Shown piece after piece: positions 10,536-17,412 of a DNA stretch of 21,135 nucleotides. The stretch comes from JBKPIY01 sp046730475 (GTDB lineage Bacteria; Actinomycetota; Thermoleophilia; Solirubrobacterales; 70-9). The position numbers and the translations under genes are program-made. The stretch's first letter is position 1. Every line of letters begins with the position of its first letter. The DNA is taken from the NCBI GenBank assembly GCA_046730475.1, contig JBKPIY010000087.1:1-21135 (forward strand). Direction: 5' to 3'. The notes under the pieces were generated by a model that was given only the letters and a program-made list of their open reading frames with translations, made no database searches and was not told the DNA's origin.

Positions 10536-12134
10536 TCAGAACAGGGCCATCCCCGGGGCGACCGGGACCTCGACCACCTCGGGGCCATCGGAGGCGATCG
10601 CCGCCGCCAGCGCCGCGCGGAGCTCCTCGCGGCCGGAGACCCGCTTCGCCGACACGCCGTACCCGGCGGCGATCTCGGCGGTGTTCAGGGCCGGCAGATC
10701 GAGGCCGGGGGCGCCCTTCACCTCCTCGACCTCGGCGAACCACTTCAGGATCGCGTACTCCTCGTTGCGGAGGACGAGCACCGTGACCGGCACCTCGTAG
10801 GCGACCGCAGACCAGAGGGCGGTGATCGCGTACTGGGCGGACCCCTCGCCGACCACGCAGACGACGGGGCGGTCGGGCTGGGCGAGCTGGACGCCGACCG
10901 CCGCCGCCAGCCCGAAGCCGAGACCCCCGCCGGCGCAAAAGTAGTAGCTGCCGGGGCGGGAGAGCCGAAGCTGGTTTCGCAGGGCGAGGGTGCTGGAGGG
11001 GGACTCGAGGACGACGATCCCGCCATCGGGGAAGACGTCGCCGAGGGTGTGGTGGACCATGGTCGCGGTCAGCGGGTCGCTCTCCTCGCCGGGGGTGGGG
11101 TCCGGGAGCGGATCGGGCTCGGCGCGGTCGGCCTCGCCGACGAGCTCGAGCAGGGCCTCGAGGGTGAGGCGGACGTCGGCGACGACCGCCTCCCCGATCG
11201 GCGCCCGCGCCGCCTCCTCGGGGTCGCTGGTGATCGCGATCAGCGCGGCGCCCTCGGGAAGGAGGGGGCCGGGGATGTAGGGGTAGTAGGGGAACACCGA
11301 GGAGCCGACCACCAGGATCAGGTCGCGGCCCTTGAGCGTCTCGGCGATCGGGCCGATCGCGGGCGGCAGGATCCCCTGGAACAGGGGGTGGCCCTCGGGG
11401 AAGCCGAGCCGGCCGCCGCCGGTCGCCGGCGAGGCGAACACGGGCAGCCGCTGGCGCTCGGCGAGGGCGATCCCGGCCTCCCAGGCGCCGCTCGCGTCGA
11501 TGTCCGGCCCCGCCACCATCACCGGGCTCTCGGCCGCCGCCAGCCGGTCGGCGATCGAGCGCACCGCCTCGGGGTCGGCGGCCGCGGCGCCGCGGACCCG
11601 GCGCTCGATCGCCCTCGGCGCCCCCTCGGGGTCGGCCTCGGTGTTCCAGTCGTCCATCGGCACCGACAGGAACGCCGGCCCCCGCGGGGGCAGCGACGCG
11701 ATCTGGATCCCCCGGGCCAGGGCCGCCACCGCGTCGGCGGCGCGCGGCACCTCGTAGCTCCATTTCACCAGCGGGTGCGGCATCCGGTTGGCGTCGCGGT
11801 TGGTGAGGTTCGCCTGCATGGTGATGTGGGCGCGGACCTGCTGGCCGGCCGTCACCAGGAGCGGCGACTTGTTCGCCTGGGCGTTGAAGATCGCCCCCAT
11901 CGCGTTCCCCACCCCGGGGGCGGTGTGGAGGTTGACGTGGGTGACCTTGCCCGAGGCCTGGGCGTACCCGTCGGCCATCCCCACCACCGCCGCCTCCTGG
12001 AGCCCGAGCACGTAGGTGAAGTCGTTCGGGAACTCGGCCAGCATCGGCAGCTCGGTCGAGCCGGGGTTCCCGAACATGGTGGTCATCCCGTGCCCGCGGA
12101 AGAGCTCGAACGCGGCCTCGCGCACCGTCGCCAT
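10536..12134 (-). CDS. mdlC: Benzoylformate decarboxylase-like ThDP-dependent enzyme
   Basis: 532 residues, against 528 in the Pseudomonas putida enzyme. The family decarboxylates benzoylformate to benzaldehyde and CO2 in mandelate breakdown. It is similar along the whole length: FGNPGSTELP with Ser26, LQEAAVV with Glu47, NLHTAPG with His70, PLVKWSYE, FLSVPMDDWN, and PGSYYFCAGGGLGFGLAAAVGVQLA. By alignment from memory two active-site positions differ. The site of His281 is Tyr284 (FPYYPY), and the Mg-binding GDG motif is GEG (E430), with N457 retained in RNEEY. Substrate range may therefore differ from benzoylformate, or it may act on other 2-oxo acids. ATG 12134 matches the family start; the upstream open frame is noise. 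Downstream lies a D-hydroxyacid dehydrogenase, and divergently an L-hydroxyacid oxidase. Confidence 0.85.
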   Translation of the reverse strand: MATVREAAFELFRGHGMTTMFGNPGSTELPMLAEFPNDFTYVLGLQEAAVVGMADGYAQASGKVTHVNLHTAPGVGNAMGAIFNAQANKSPLLVTAGQQVRAHITMQANLTNRDANRMPHPLVKWSYEVPRAADAVAALARGIQIASLPPRGPAFLSVPMDDWNTEADPEGAPRAIERRVRGAAAADPEAVRSIADRLAAAESPVMVAGPDIDASGAWEAGIALAERQRLPVFASPATGGGRLGFPEGHPLFQGILPPAIGPIAETLKGRDLILVVGSSVFPYYPYIPGPLLPEGAALIAITSDPEEAARAPIGEAVVADVRLTLEALLELVGEADRAEPDPLPDPTPGEESDPLTATMVHHTLGDVFPDGGIVVLESPSSTLALRNQLRLSRPGSYYFCAGGGLGFGLAAAVGVQLAQPDRPVVCVVGEGSAQYAITALWSAVAYEVPVTVLVLRNEEYAILKWFAEVEEVKGAPGLDLPALNTAEIAAGYGVSAKRVSGREELRAALAAAIASDGPEVVEVPVAPGMALF

Positions 12135-12178
12135 CGCGAGGGAGACCCTAGTCGAAGGGCGAAGCCGGGGCCCTGGCC

Positions 12179-12778
12179 TCAGGCGACCACGTCGCGGTAA
12201 TAGGAGATCGCGCCGGTCCGCTCGAGGTCGCCGAGGTGGATCGCCTCGAGGTCGAGGTCGACCTCGACCTCGTCGCTGACGACGCGGCCCCCGCCGGGCA
12301 GCTCGTCCTGCCAGGAGACCCCGAAGTCGTGCCGGTTCACCCGGGTGTGCCCGTCGAAGCCGATCCGGCGCATCGTCCCCTTGTTCTCGTCCCCCTGCCA
12401 CCAAGGGGTCTCCCACATCCCCCGATAGGTGGCGTCGAAGGGGACCTCGATGGTGTGGCTGCGGATCGTCACCGCGGCACTCGCCTTGAACCGGGTGTCG
12501 CCGACGCGCTCGCGGAGGCGGCCGCTGAAGGTGATCCTCGGATGGCGCTCGACGTCGAAGAAGTCGGCGCTTCGCAGGTGGGCGTCGCGGGCCGGCTCGC
12601 CGGTCCAGAGCCGGGTGGCGTCGATCTCACCCTCGAAGGTCGACTCGAGGCAGCTCTCCCAGTCGAACTCGAGCCGGCCGTGGACGTCCTTGAACAGGCC
12701 GCGGACGGTGGTGACCATCATGTGGATGGCGCGGAACTCGACCTCGGTGTGACCTGGCTCGAAGATCCAGATGGTCAA
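12179..12778 (-). CDS. YceI-family protein (polyisoprenoid-binding-like lipocalin fold)
   Basis: 199 residues from TTG 12778, which follows GGGGAT. YceI proteins form an extended beta barrel that binds isoprenoid-like lipids. The usual pattern is present: WIFEPGHTEVEFRAIHMMVTT at the start, HLRSADFFDVERHPRITF in the middle, and GHTRVNRHDFGVSW near the end, finishing with EVEVDLDLEAI. There is no signal peptide, so this copy is cytoplasmic. It is on the same strand as the zinc-finger gene upstream (gap 26 bases) and the decarboxylase downstream (gap 44 bases). A link to the 2-hydroxy-acid module is positional only. Confidence 0.88.
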   Translation of the reverse strand: MTIWIFEPGHTEVEFRAIHMMVTTVRGLFKDVHGRLEFDWESCLESTFEGEIDATRLWTGEPARDAHLRSADFFDVERHPRITFSGRLRERVGDTRFKASAAVTIRSHTIEVPFDATYRGMWETPWWQGDENKGTMRRIGFDGHTRVNRHDFGVSWQDELPGGGRVVSDEVEVDLDLEAIHLGDLERTGAISYYRDVVA

Positions 12779-12804
12779 GGTCCGATCCCCGCCGCGACGC
12801 GCGC

Positions 12805-13071
12805 TCAGACGAGCTCGAAGGCGACCTCGTCGACGTAGCACCAGGACCAGTCCTCGCCCGGCTCCAGCGAGGTGACGATCGGGTGGCCGCTGTCGGCGGC
12901 ATGCGCCGAGGCGTGGCGGTTCGGGGAGGAGTCGCAGCAGCCGACGTGACCGCAGGTCCGGCAGACCCGCAGATGCACCCACCAGCCTCCGGTCCGCAGG
13001 CAGTCCTCGCAGCCCTCGAACTCCCCGGGGGGATCGACCCTGATCTGGTCCATGTGCGCACAGACGTCCAT
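12805..13071 (-). CDS. Stand-alone UBP-type zinc finger protein
   Basis: About 88 residues from ATG 13071; an in-frame GTG at 13077 would add two. The whole protein is one zf-UBP domain: an early C..H pair, CEDCLRTG, VCRTCGHVGCCD, then NRHASAHAADSGHP and a closing aromatic stretch DWSWCYVDEVAFEL. Cys and His spacing fits three zinc sites. In eukaryotes this domain grips the C-terminal Gly-Gly of ubiquitin. Single-domain copies are common in actinobacteria, where the ligand is unknown. It is divergent from the hydroxyacid oxidase, with 76 bases between the two starts. Confidence 0.88.
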   Translation of the reverse strand: MDVCAHMDQIRVDPPGEFEGCEDCLRTGGWWVHLRVCRTCGHVGCCDSSPNRHASAHAADSGHPIVTSLEPGEDWSWCYVDEVAFELV

Positions 13072-13125
13072 GCCCACACGATGGCAGAGCCGTCAAGTCC
13101 CTCCGGCTCGGGCGCCTGAGGGGGA

Positions 13126-13131
13126 TAGAGT
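13126..13131 (+). promoter_or_regulatory. Possible -10 element for the hydroxyacid oxidase
   Basis: TAGAGT fits the actinobacterial -10 pattern TANNNT. It ends 7 bases before an in-frame GTG at 13139, which would make that GTG the first codon of a leaderless mRNA, or place the ATG at 13148 in a very short leader. No convincing -35 is seen. Confidence 0.3.
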
Positions 13132-13147
13132 CGCCGCCGTGGAGGGG

Positions 13148-14317
13148 ATGGCCGCCTGGCCGCACTTCGCCGACTACTACCGCGAGATTTACGCGCGGGG
13201 GATGGCGGGCGAGCGGCCGAGCATTCCGGTGTCGGTGGCCGAGCTCGAGGAGCGCGGGATCGCGGCGATGGAGGAGCGGGCCGCCGCCTACGTCCGCGCC
13301 GGGGCCGGCACCGAGGACACGATGCGCGCCAACCGCGACGCCTTCCGCGGCTGGCGGATCGTCCCCCGCTTCCTCCGCGACGTCTCCCGCCGCGACCTCG
13401 CCACCGAGGTCTGCGGGACGGCGATGCCGGCGCCGGTGATGCTGGCGCCGATCGGGGTTCAGACGATCGTCCACCCCGACGGCGAGCTGGCGACGGCGCG
13501 GGCGGCGGCCGCGGTCGGGGTGCCGATGATCGCGAGCTCGGCGTCGGCGTTCACGATGGAGGAGATCGCCGAGGCGATCGGCGACGGCCCCCGCTGGTTC
13601 CAGCTCTACTGGCCCAAGGACGAGGAGCTGATGGCGAGCATGGTCTCGCGGGCCGAGGCCGCCGGCTACGACGCGATCGTGGTCACCGTCGACACCTTCA
13701 TCCCCGGGTGGAAGCCGCGCGACCTCCAGCAGGCGTGGCTCCCGTTCCTCGAGGGGGTGGGGAACGCCAACTACCTCCAGGACCCGGTGTTCCGCTCCCG
13801 GCTGGCGAAGCCGCCCGAGGAGGACCCCGGGGCCGCGATCGGCCACTACCTGAGCGTCTACGTGAACGACTCCCTCACCTGGGACGACCTCGGAAAGCTC
13901 CGCGGCGTCACCTCGCTTCCGATCCTGATCAAGGGGATCCAGCGCGCCGACGACGCCCGCCGGGCGCTCGACCGCGGCGTCGACGGGGTGATCGTCTCCA
14001 ACCACGGCGGCCGCCAGATCGACGGGGCGATCGGCTCCCTCGACGCGCTCCCGTCCGTGGTCGACGCCGTCGGCGACCGGATCGCCGTCCTCTTCGACAG
14101 CGGCGTCCGCTCGGGCGCCGACGTCCTCAAGGCCCTCGCCCTCGGCGCCCGCGCGGTCTGCGTCGGCCGTCCCTATCTGTGGGGCCTCGCCCTCGACGGC
14201 CAGGCCGGGGTCGAGACAGTGCTGAGGATGCTCCTCGGCGAGCTCGACCTCACCCTCGCCCTGAGCGGCTACGCCGGCCACACCGAGGTCGACCGCGACG
14301 CCCTGGTCCGTGGCTGA
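13148..14317 (+). CDS. FMN-dependent L-2-hydroxyacid oxidase, lactate 2-monooxygenase type
   Basis: 389 residues; mycobacterial lactate 2-monooxygenase is about 394 and aligns from its first residues (W..FADYYREIYARG). The family oxidises L-lactate or related 2-hydroxy acids with FMN. The monooxygenase subgroup releases acetate, CO2 and water rather than pyruvate and peroxide. Active-site positions are present: Tyr48 (AAYVRAGAG), FQLYWPKD, TVDTFIPGWKPRDL, the flavin Lys in LIKGIQ, and His/Arg in SNHGGRQ, followed by DSGVRSGADVLKALALGA and GRPYLWG. GWKPRDL matches the GWRPRDL of lactate monooxygenase rather than generic glycolate oxidases. ATG 13148 fits the family N-terminus; GTG 13139 is a possible leaderless start. 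It is divergent from the decarboxylase/D-dehydrogenase unit and followed after 12 bases by the TraR/DksA gene. Confidence 0.9.
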   Translation: MAAWPHFADYYREIYARGMAGERPSIPVSVAELEERGIAAMEERAAAYVRAGAGTEDTMRANRDAFRGWRIVPRFLRDVSRRDLATEVCGTAMPAPVMLAPIGVQTIVHPDGELATARAAAAVGVPMIASSASAFTMEEIAEAIGDGPRWFQLYWPKDEELMASMVSRAEAAGYDAIVVTVDTFIPGWKPRDLQQAWLPFLEGVGNANYLQDPVFRSRLAKPPEEDPGAAIGHYLSVYVNDSLTWDDLGKLRGVTSLPILIKGIQRADDARRALDRGVDGVIVSNHGGRQIDGAIGSLDALPSVVDAVGDRIAVLFDSGVRSGADVLKALALGARAVCVGRPYLWGLALDGQAGVETVLRMLLGELDLTLALSGYAGHTEVDRDALVRG

Positions 14318-14329
14318 GAGAATGACCGG

Positions 14330-14704
14330 ATGAGCGAGAGAGAGCCCCCGCTGGCCGACGCCCGCGCCCGCGAGCTGCTGAAGCGAGAGCGCGACCGGAT
14401 CGAGAGCAGGCTCGCCGACCTCGGTCGGTTGCGCCGCAGCGAGCTCGACGAGATCGACACCGGCACCGACCCGCTCGACGACGCCGAGGTGATCGAGGAG
14501 GAGGAGGTCGACGAGGCGCTCGTCGCCCAGCTGCGGGCCGAGCTCGAGGCCGTCGAGCGCGCCGAGAAGCGGCTCGAGGAGGGCACCTACGGGTTCTCGG
14601 TCGAGAGCGGCGAGCCGATCCCGGCCAAGCGCCTGGAGGCGGTCCCGTGGGCCGAGCGCACGGCCGAGGAGCAGCAGCGCTACGAGCGCACCCACGCCCG
14701 CTGA
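14330..14704 (+). CDS. TraR/DksA-family protein without zinc-finger cysteines
   Basis: 124 residues. DksA-like proteins enter the secondary channel of RNA polymerase through a coiled coil and modulate initiation. Here residues 10-85 are a charged coiled coil (ARARELLKRERDRIESRL, then EVIEEEEVDEALVAQLRAEL), with an acidic tip region around DEIDTGTDPLDD. The C-terminal block keeps the DksA outline (LEEGTYG, SGEPIPAKRLEAVPWAERT), but all four zinc-binding cysteines are missing and the protein has no cysteine at all. Such degenerate forms occur in actinobacteria. ATG 14330 lies 12 bases after the upstream stop; GAGAAT at 14318-14323 could be a -10 for a leaderless transcript. Confidence 0.82.
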   Translation: MSEREPPLADARARELLKRERDRIESRLADLGRLRRSELDEIDTGTDPLDDAEVIEEEEVDEALVAQLRAELEAVERAEKRLEEGTYGFSVESGEPIPAKRLEAVPWAERTAEEQQRYERTHAR

Positions 14705-14716
14705 GCCGGGCGGGAG

Positions 14717-15142
14717 CTACTCGCGCAGCCCGGCGGCTTCGAGGGCGGACTCCTGGTCCGGATAGGCGCGCCACCGGACCACCTTGCCGCCGCGGACGGT
14801 GAACACGAGCCCGTACGGCGCCATCTCGGTGGCGATCCCGGTGTGCCGCCCCCACTGACGCTGATTGCGGATCAGCGCCACCACCTCGTCACCTCCGTCC
14901 AGGACATCCTCGACCTCGAACTCGATGTCCTTCCAGGCCTCAAGCCAGTTGCGCCAGTAGTTCCGAACCCCCTCGTGGCCGCGGTACACGCCAGAAAGGC
15001 CCGGGGGGAACTCGGCCATTCCCTCCCAGGCGGACGCGTCCCATTCGATCTCGGGGTCGTAGAACGCGAACACGTCCTCGTGCTCCCGTCTCGCGAACAT
15101 GTCCAGCAACCGGCGGACGAGCTCGACGTTCTGCTCAGAAAT
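14717..15142 (-). CDS. NTF2/SnoaL-like protein, likely ATT start
   Basis: Small alpha+beta barrel protein of the NTF2-like superfamily. It shows the typical order VELVRRLLDMFARREHEDVF, FYDPEIEWDAS, GVYRGHEGVRNYWRNW, VEDVLDGGDEVVAL, and GLVFTVRGGKVVRWRAYPD. Members act as isomerases, cyclases, hydrolases or binding proteins; the substrate is unknown. The first standard start is TTG 15109, which would cut off most of helix 1. Eleven codons upstream is ATT (15142-15140), giving the family-like N-terminus SEQNVELVRR. It is preceded at an ideal 6-base distance by GAGGTGA (15155-15149), and an in-frame TGA lies four codons before ATT. I therefore take ATT as the start (141 residues). It is convergent with the TraR/DksA gene, 12 bases apart. 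Confidence 0.8.
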   Translation of the reverse strand: MSEQNVELVRRLLDMFARREHEDVFAFYDPEIEWDASAWEGMAEFPPGLSGVYRGHEGVRNYWRNWLEAWKDIEFEVEDVLDGGDEVVALIRNQRQWGRHTGIATEMAPYGLVFTVRGGKVVRWRAYPDQESALEAAGLRE

Positions 15143-15148
15143 AGCGGC

Positions 15149-15155
15149 TCACCTC
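15149..15155 (-). promoter_or_regulatory. Strong Shine-Dalgarno site that sets an ATT start
   Basis: GAGGTGA on the minus strand is a 7-base match to the anti-Shine-Dalgarno complement AGGAGGTGA, the best in the window. It is 6 bases from ATT at 15142. The TTG at 15109 is 39 bases from it. Confidence 0.6.
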
Positions 15156-15175
15156 GCCTCGGACGCCAAGGGTGT

Positions 15176-15202
15176 GAGCGTAACGGTCTCCCCAAGACGC
15201 TC
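15176..15202. promoter_or_regulatory. Inverted repeat in divergent spacer
   Basis: GAGCGT (15176-15181) and ACGCTC (15197-15202) are perfect inverted arms with a 15-base centre, inside the 242-base spacer between the NTF2-like gene (minus) and the dehydrogenase (plus). It could be an operator or chance. I see no strong promoter hexamers here; on the minus strand TTGACT at 15236-15231 is a possible -35 without a good -10. Confidence 0.2.
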
Positions 15203-15384
15203 GAGCTGACGAACACAGGGGACACCGTCGAGTCAAGCATCAGGAGGAGGAACGGGCTCGTGCAGGCCCCGGCGAGCGTCCACCATGCCGCGTTCGCTCG
15301 TCGAGGCGCATCGCGGGAACGCTACGGGCCGCGCCGGTCGTGCGAGTGAACCGGATACGGGGAGAATGAACCCGGCTGGAGGCG

Positions 15385-16224
15385 ATGAGACCGCTCGACC
15401 GGCAGACGATCCTGATCACGGGCGCCACCGACGGGCTCGGCCGCGGCGTCGCCGCCGAGCTCGCCCGCGGCGGCGCCACCCTGCTCTTGCACGGGCGCGA
15501 CGACGGGCGCGGCGAGGAGACCCTGGCGTCGATCGAAGCCGAGACCGGCAACGGGGCGCTTCGCTGGTATCGCGCCGACCTCGCCTCCCTCGACCAGGTG
15601 CGCGAGCTGGCCCGCCGGGTGGCCGACGAGAACGAGCGCCTCGACGTCCTCGTCAACAACGCCGGGATCGGCACCTCGGAGCCGGCCGGGCGGAAGGAGA
15701 GCGAGGACGGCTACGAGCTGCGGTTCGCGGTCAACTACCTGGCGGGCTTCCTCCTGACGCAACTGCTGAAGCATTTGATCGTCGCCTCCGCCCCGTCCCG
15801 GATCGTCAACGTCAGCTCCGCCGGCCAGGCGCCGATCGACTTCGCCGACGTCATGCTCGAGCGGAGTTACAGCGGGATCCAGGCCTACTGCCAGTCGAAG
15901 CTTGCCCAGGTGATGATGACCATCGACCTCGCCGAGGAGCTCGGGCCCTCCGGGGTGACCGCCAACTGCCTGCACCCCTCCACCTACATGCCGACCAAGA
16001 TGGTCCGGGCCGCCGGGGTCGAGCCCGCCACCCCGCTCGAGCGGGGGGTGCAGGCGACCGTCCGGCTGATCGCCGACCCCGAGCTCGACGGCGTCAGCGG
16101 CCGGTACTTCAACGTCGAGTCCGAGTCGGCTGCCCACCCCCAGGCATACGACGCCGACGCCCGTAGGCGGCTGCGGGAGCTGAGCGAGGAGCTGACCGGC
16201 GTCCGGGCCGGATCAGCCGAGTAG
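15385..16224 (+). CDS. Short-chain dehydrogenase/reductase (retinol dehydrogenase/WWOX-like)
   Basis: 279-residue NAD(P)-dependent oxidoreductase with a Rossmann fold. Visible marks: TGATDGLGRG (cofactor loop, about 12-21), HGRDDGRGEE after beta 2 (Arg here favours NADPH), RADLASLDQV, LVNNAGIG (about 90), the catalytic Ser in IVNVSSAGQ and the YCQSK catalytic Tyr/Lys pair. The closing segment LEELGPSG-type and LHPSTYMPTKM fits the subgroup that resembles retinol dehydrogenases and WWOX. Substrate is unknown. ATG 15385 is preceded by TGGAGG at 15377-15382. Its last 12 bases overlap the end of hutI, which converges from the other strand. Confidence 0.9.
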   Translation: MRPLDRQTILITGATDGLGRGVAAELARGGATLLLHGRDDGRGEETLASIEAETGNGALRWYRADLASLDQVRELARRVADENERLDVLVNNAGIGTSEPAGRKESEDGYELRFAVNYLAGFLLTQLLKHLIVASAPSRIVNVSSAGQAPIDFADVMLERSYSGIQAYCQSKLAQVMMTIDLAEELGPSGVTANCLHPSTYMPTKMVRAAGVEPATPLERGVQATVRLIADPELDGVSGRYFNVESESAAHPQAYDADARRRLRELSEELTGVRAGSAE

Positions 16225-17412
16225 CCGGCCCTCCAACATCTCCCCGGCGACGAACGCGGGGCGGCCGGCGGCGACGGTGGCGGCGATCAGCGGGACCCCG
16301 GGGCGGTAGACGAGGTCCGCGGGCGAGCCGGCGTCGAGGATGACGGCGTCGGCGCGGGCGCCGGGGGCGAGGCGGCCGACGTCGCCGCGACGGAGGGCGA
16401 TGGCGCCGCCTCGGGTGGCGGCGGCGATGGCCTCCTCGACCGTCATCCCCATGTCGCGGACGGCGAGGGCGATGCAGAAGCTCATCGAGGTCGTGTTGCT
16501 CGAGCCGGGGTTGGTGTTGGTGGCGATCGCGACGGCGGCCCCGGCGTCGATCGCCCGGCGGGCGTCGGGGTAGGGCTGGCGGGTCGAGAAGTCGGTCGCC
16601 GGGAGGAAGGTGGCGACGGTGTCGCTCCCCGCCAGGGCGGCGACGTCCTCGTCCGAGAGGTAGGTGCAGTGGTCCACCGAGGCGGCGCCGAGCTCGACCC
16701 CGAGCTGGACCCCGGGGCCGGGGCCGAGCTGGTTCCCGTGGAGGCGGAGGCCGAGGCCGGCGGCTCGGCCCGCCTCCAGCACCGCCCGGCACTGATCGGG
16801 GTCGAAGGCGCCCCGCTCGCAGAAGGCGTCGACCCAGCGCGCCGGGGGCGCGCACGCCGCCAGCATCTCGGTGCGCACCAGGTCGACGTAGTCGTCGGCG
16901 CGGCCCTCGTACTCGGCCGGGACGACGTGGGCGCCGAGGAAGGTGACGTCGTCGGTGTGCTCGGCGGCGATCTCGCAGGAGCGCCGCTCGGTGGGGACGT
17001 CAAGGCCGTAGCCCGACTTGATCTCGAGGTGGGTGATCCCCGCCCGAAGCGCCTCGCGGCGGCGGCGGGCCGTCAAGGCGCCGAGCTCGGCGGGGTCCGC
17101 CGCCCGGGTCGCCTCGGTCGTCACCCTGATCCCGCCCGCCTGGTAGGGGCGCCCGGCCATCCTCGCCGCGAACTCCCCGGAGCGATCGCCGGCGAACACC
17201 AGGTGGGTGTGGCTGTCGACGAACCCCGGGATCACGCAGCGCCCGCCGGCGTCGATTCGCTCGTCGGCAGCCGCTCCCGCCGCGCCCACCGCCGCCACCG
17301 CCCCGTCCTCGATCACCAGGGCGGCTTCGCGCACCTCGCCCAGCGGCCCGTCGCCGAGCTCGGGATCGTTGGTGACCAGGAGGCCGATGTCGTCGATCAC
17401 GAGGGTGCTCAT
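16213..17412 (-). CDS. hutI: Imidazolonepropionase
   Basis: 399 residues. HutI hydrolyses 4-imidazolone-5-propanoate to N-formimino-L-glutamate, the third step of histidine breakdown. It is a metal-dependent amidohydrolase. Seen: DSHTHLVFAGDRSGEF with the HxH pair (H68, H70), EIKSGYGLD, LGAHVVPAEY, LHGNQLGPG, VDHCTYLS, and NPGSSNTTSMSFCIALAVRDMGMT. The residue that is normally Asp in the TDxNPG motif and binds metal is Asn299 (ATNTNPG), which is unusual. ATG 17412 overlaps the hutF stop in ATGA. It is the last gene of the hut unit and ends inside the 3' end of the convergent dehydrogenase gene. Confidence 0.95.
   Translation of the reverse strand: MSTLVIDDIGLLVTNDPELGDGPLGEVREAALVIEDGAVAAVGAAGAAADERIDAGGRCVIPGFVDSHTHLVFAGDRSGEFAARMAGRPYQAGGIRVTTEATRAADPAELGALTARRRREALRAGITHLEIKSGYGLDVPTERRSCEIAAEHTDDVTFLGAHVVPAEYEGRADDYVDLVRTEMLAACAPPARWVDAFCERGAFDPDQCRAVLEAGRAAGLGLRLHGNQLGPGPGVQLGVELGAASVDHCTYLSDEDVAALAGSDTVATFLPATDFSTRQPYPDARRAIDAGAAVAIATNTNPGSSNTTSMSFCIALAVRDMGMTVEEAIAAATRGGAIALRRGDVGRLAPGARADAVILDAGSPADLVYRPGVPLIAATVAAGRPAFVAGEMLEGRLLG

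Noticed and set aside
15366..15384. ATG at 15366 as start of a plus-strand gene in another frame over the dehydrogenase
   Set aside because: That frame gives Arg/Pro-rich sequence; the Rossmann and catalytic motifs are in the frame of ATG 15385.
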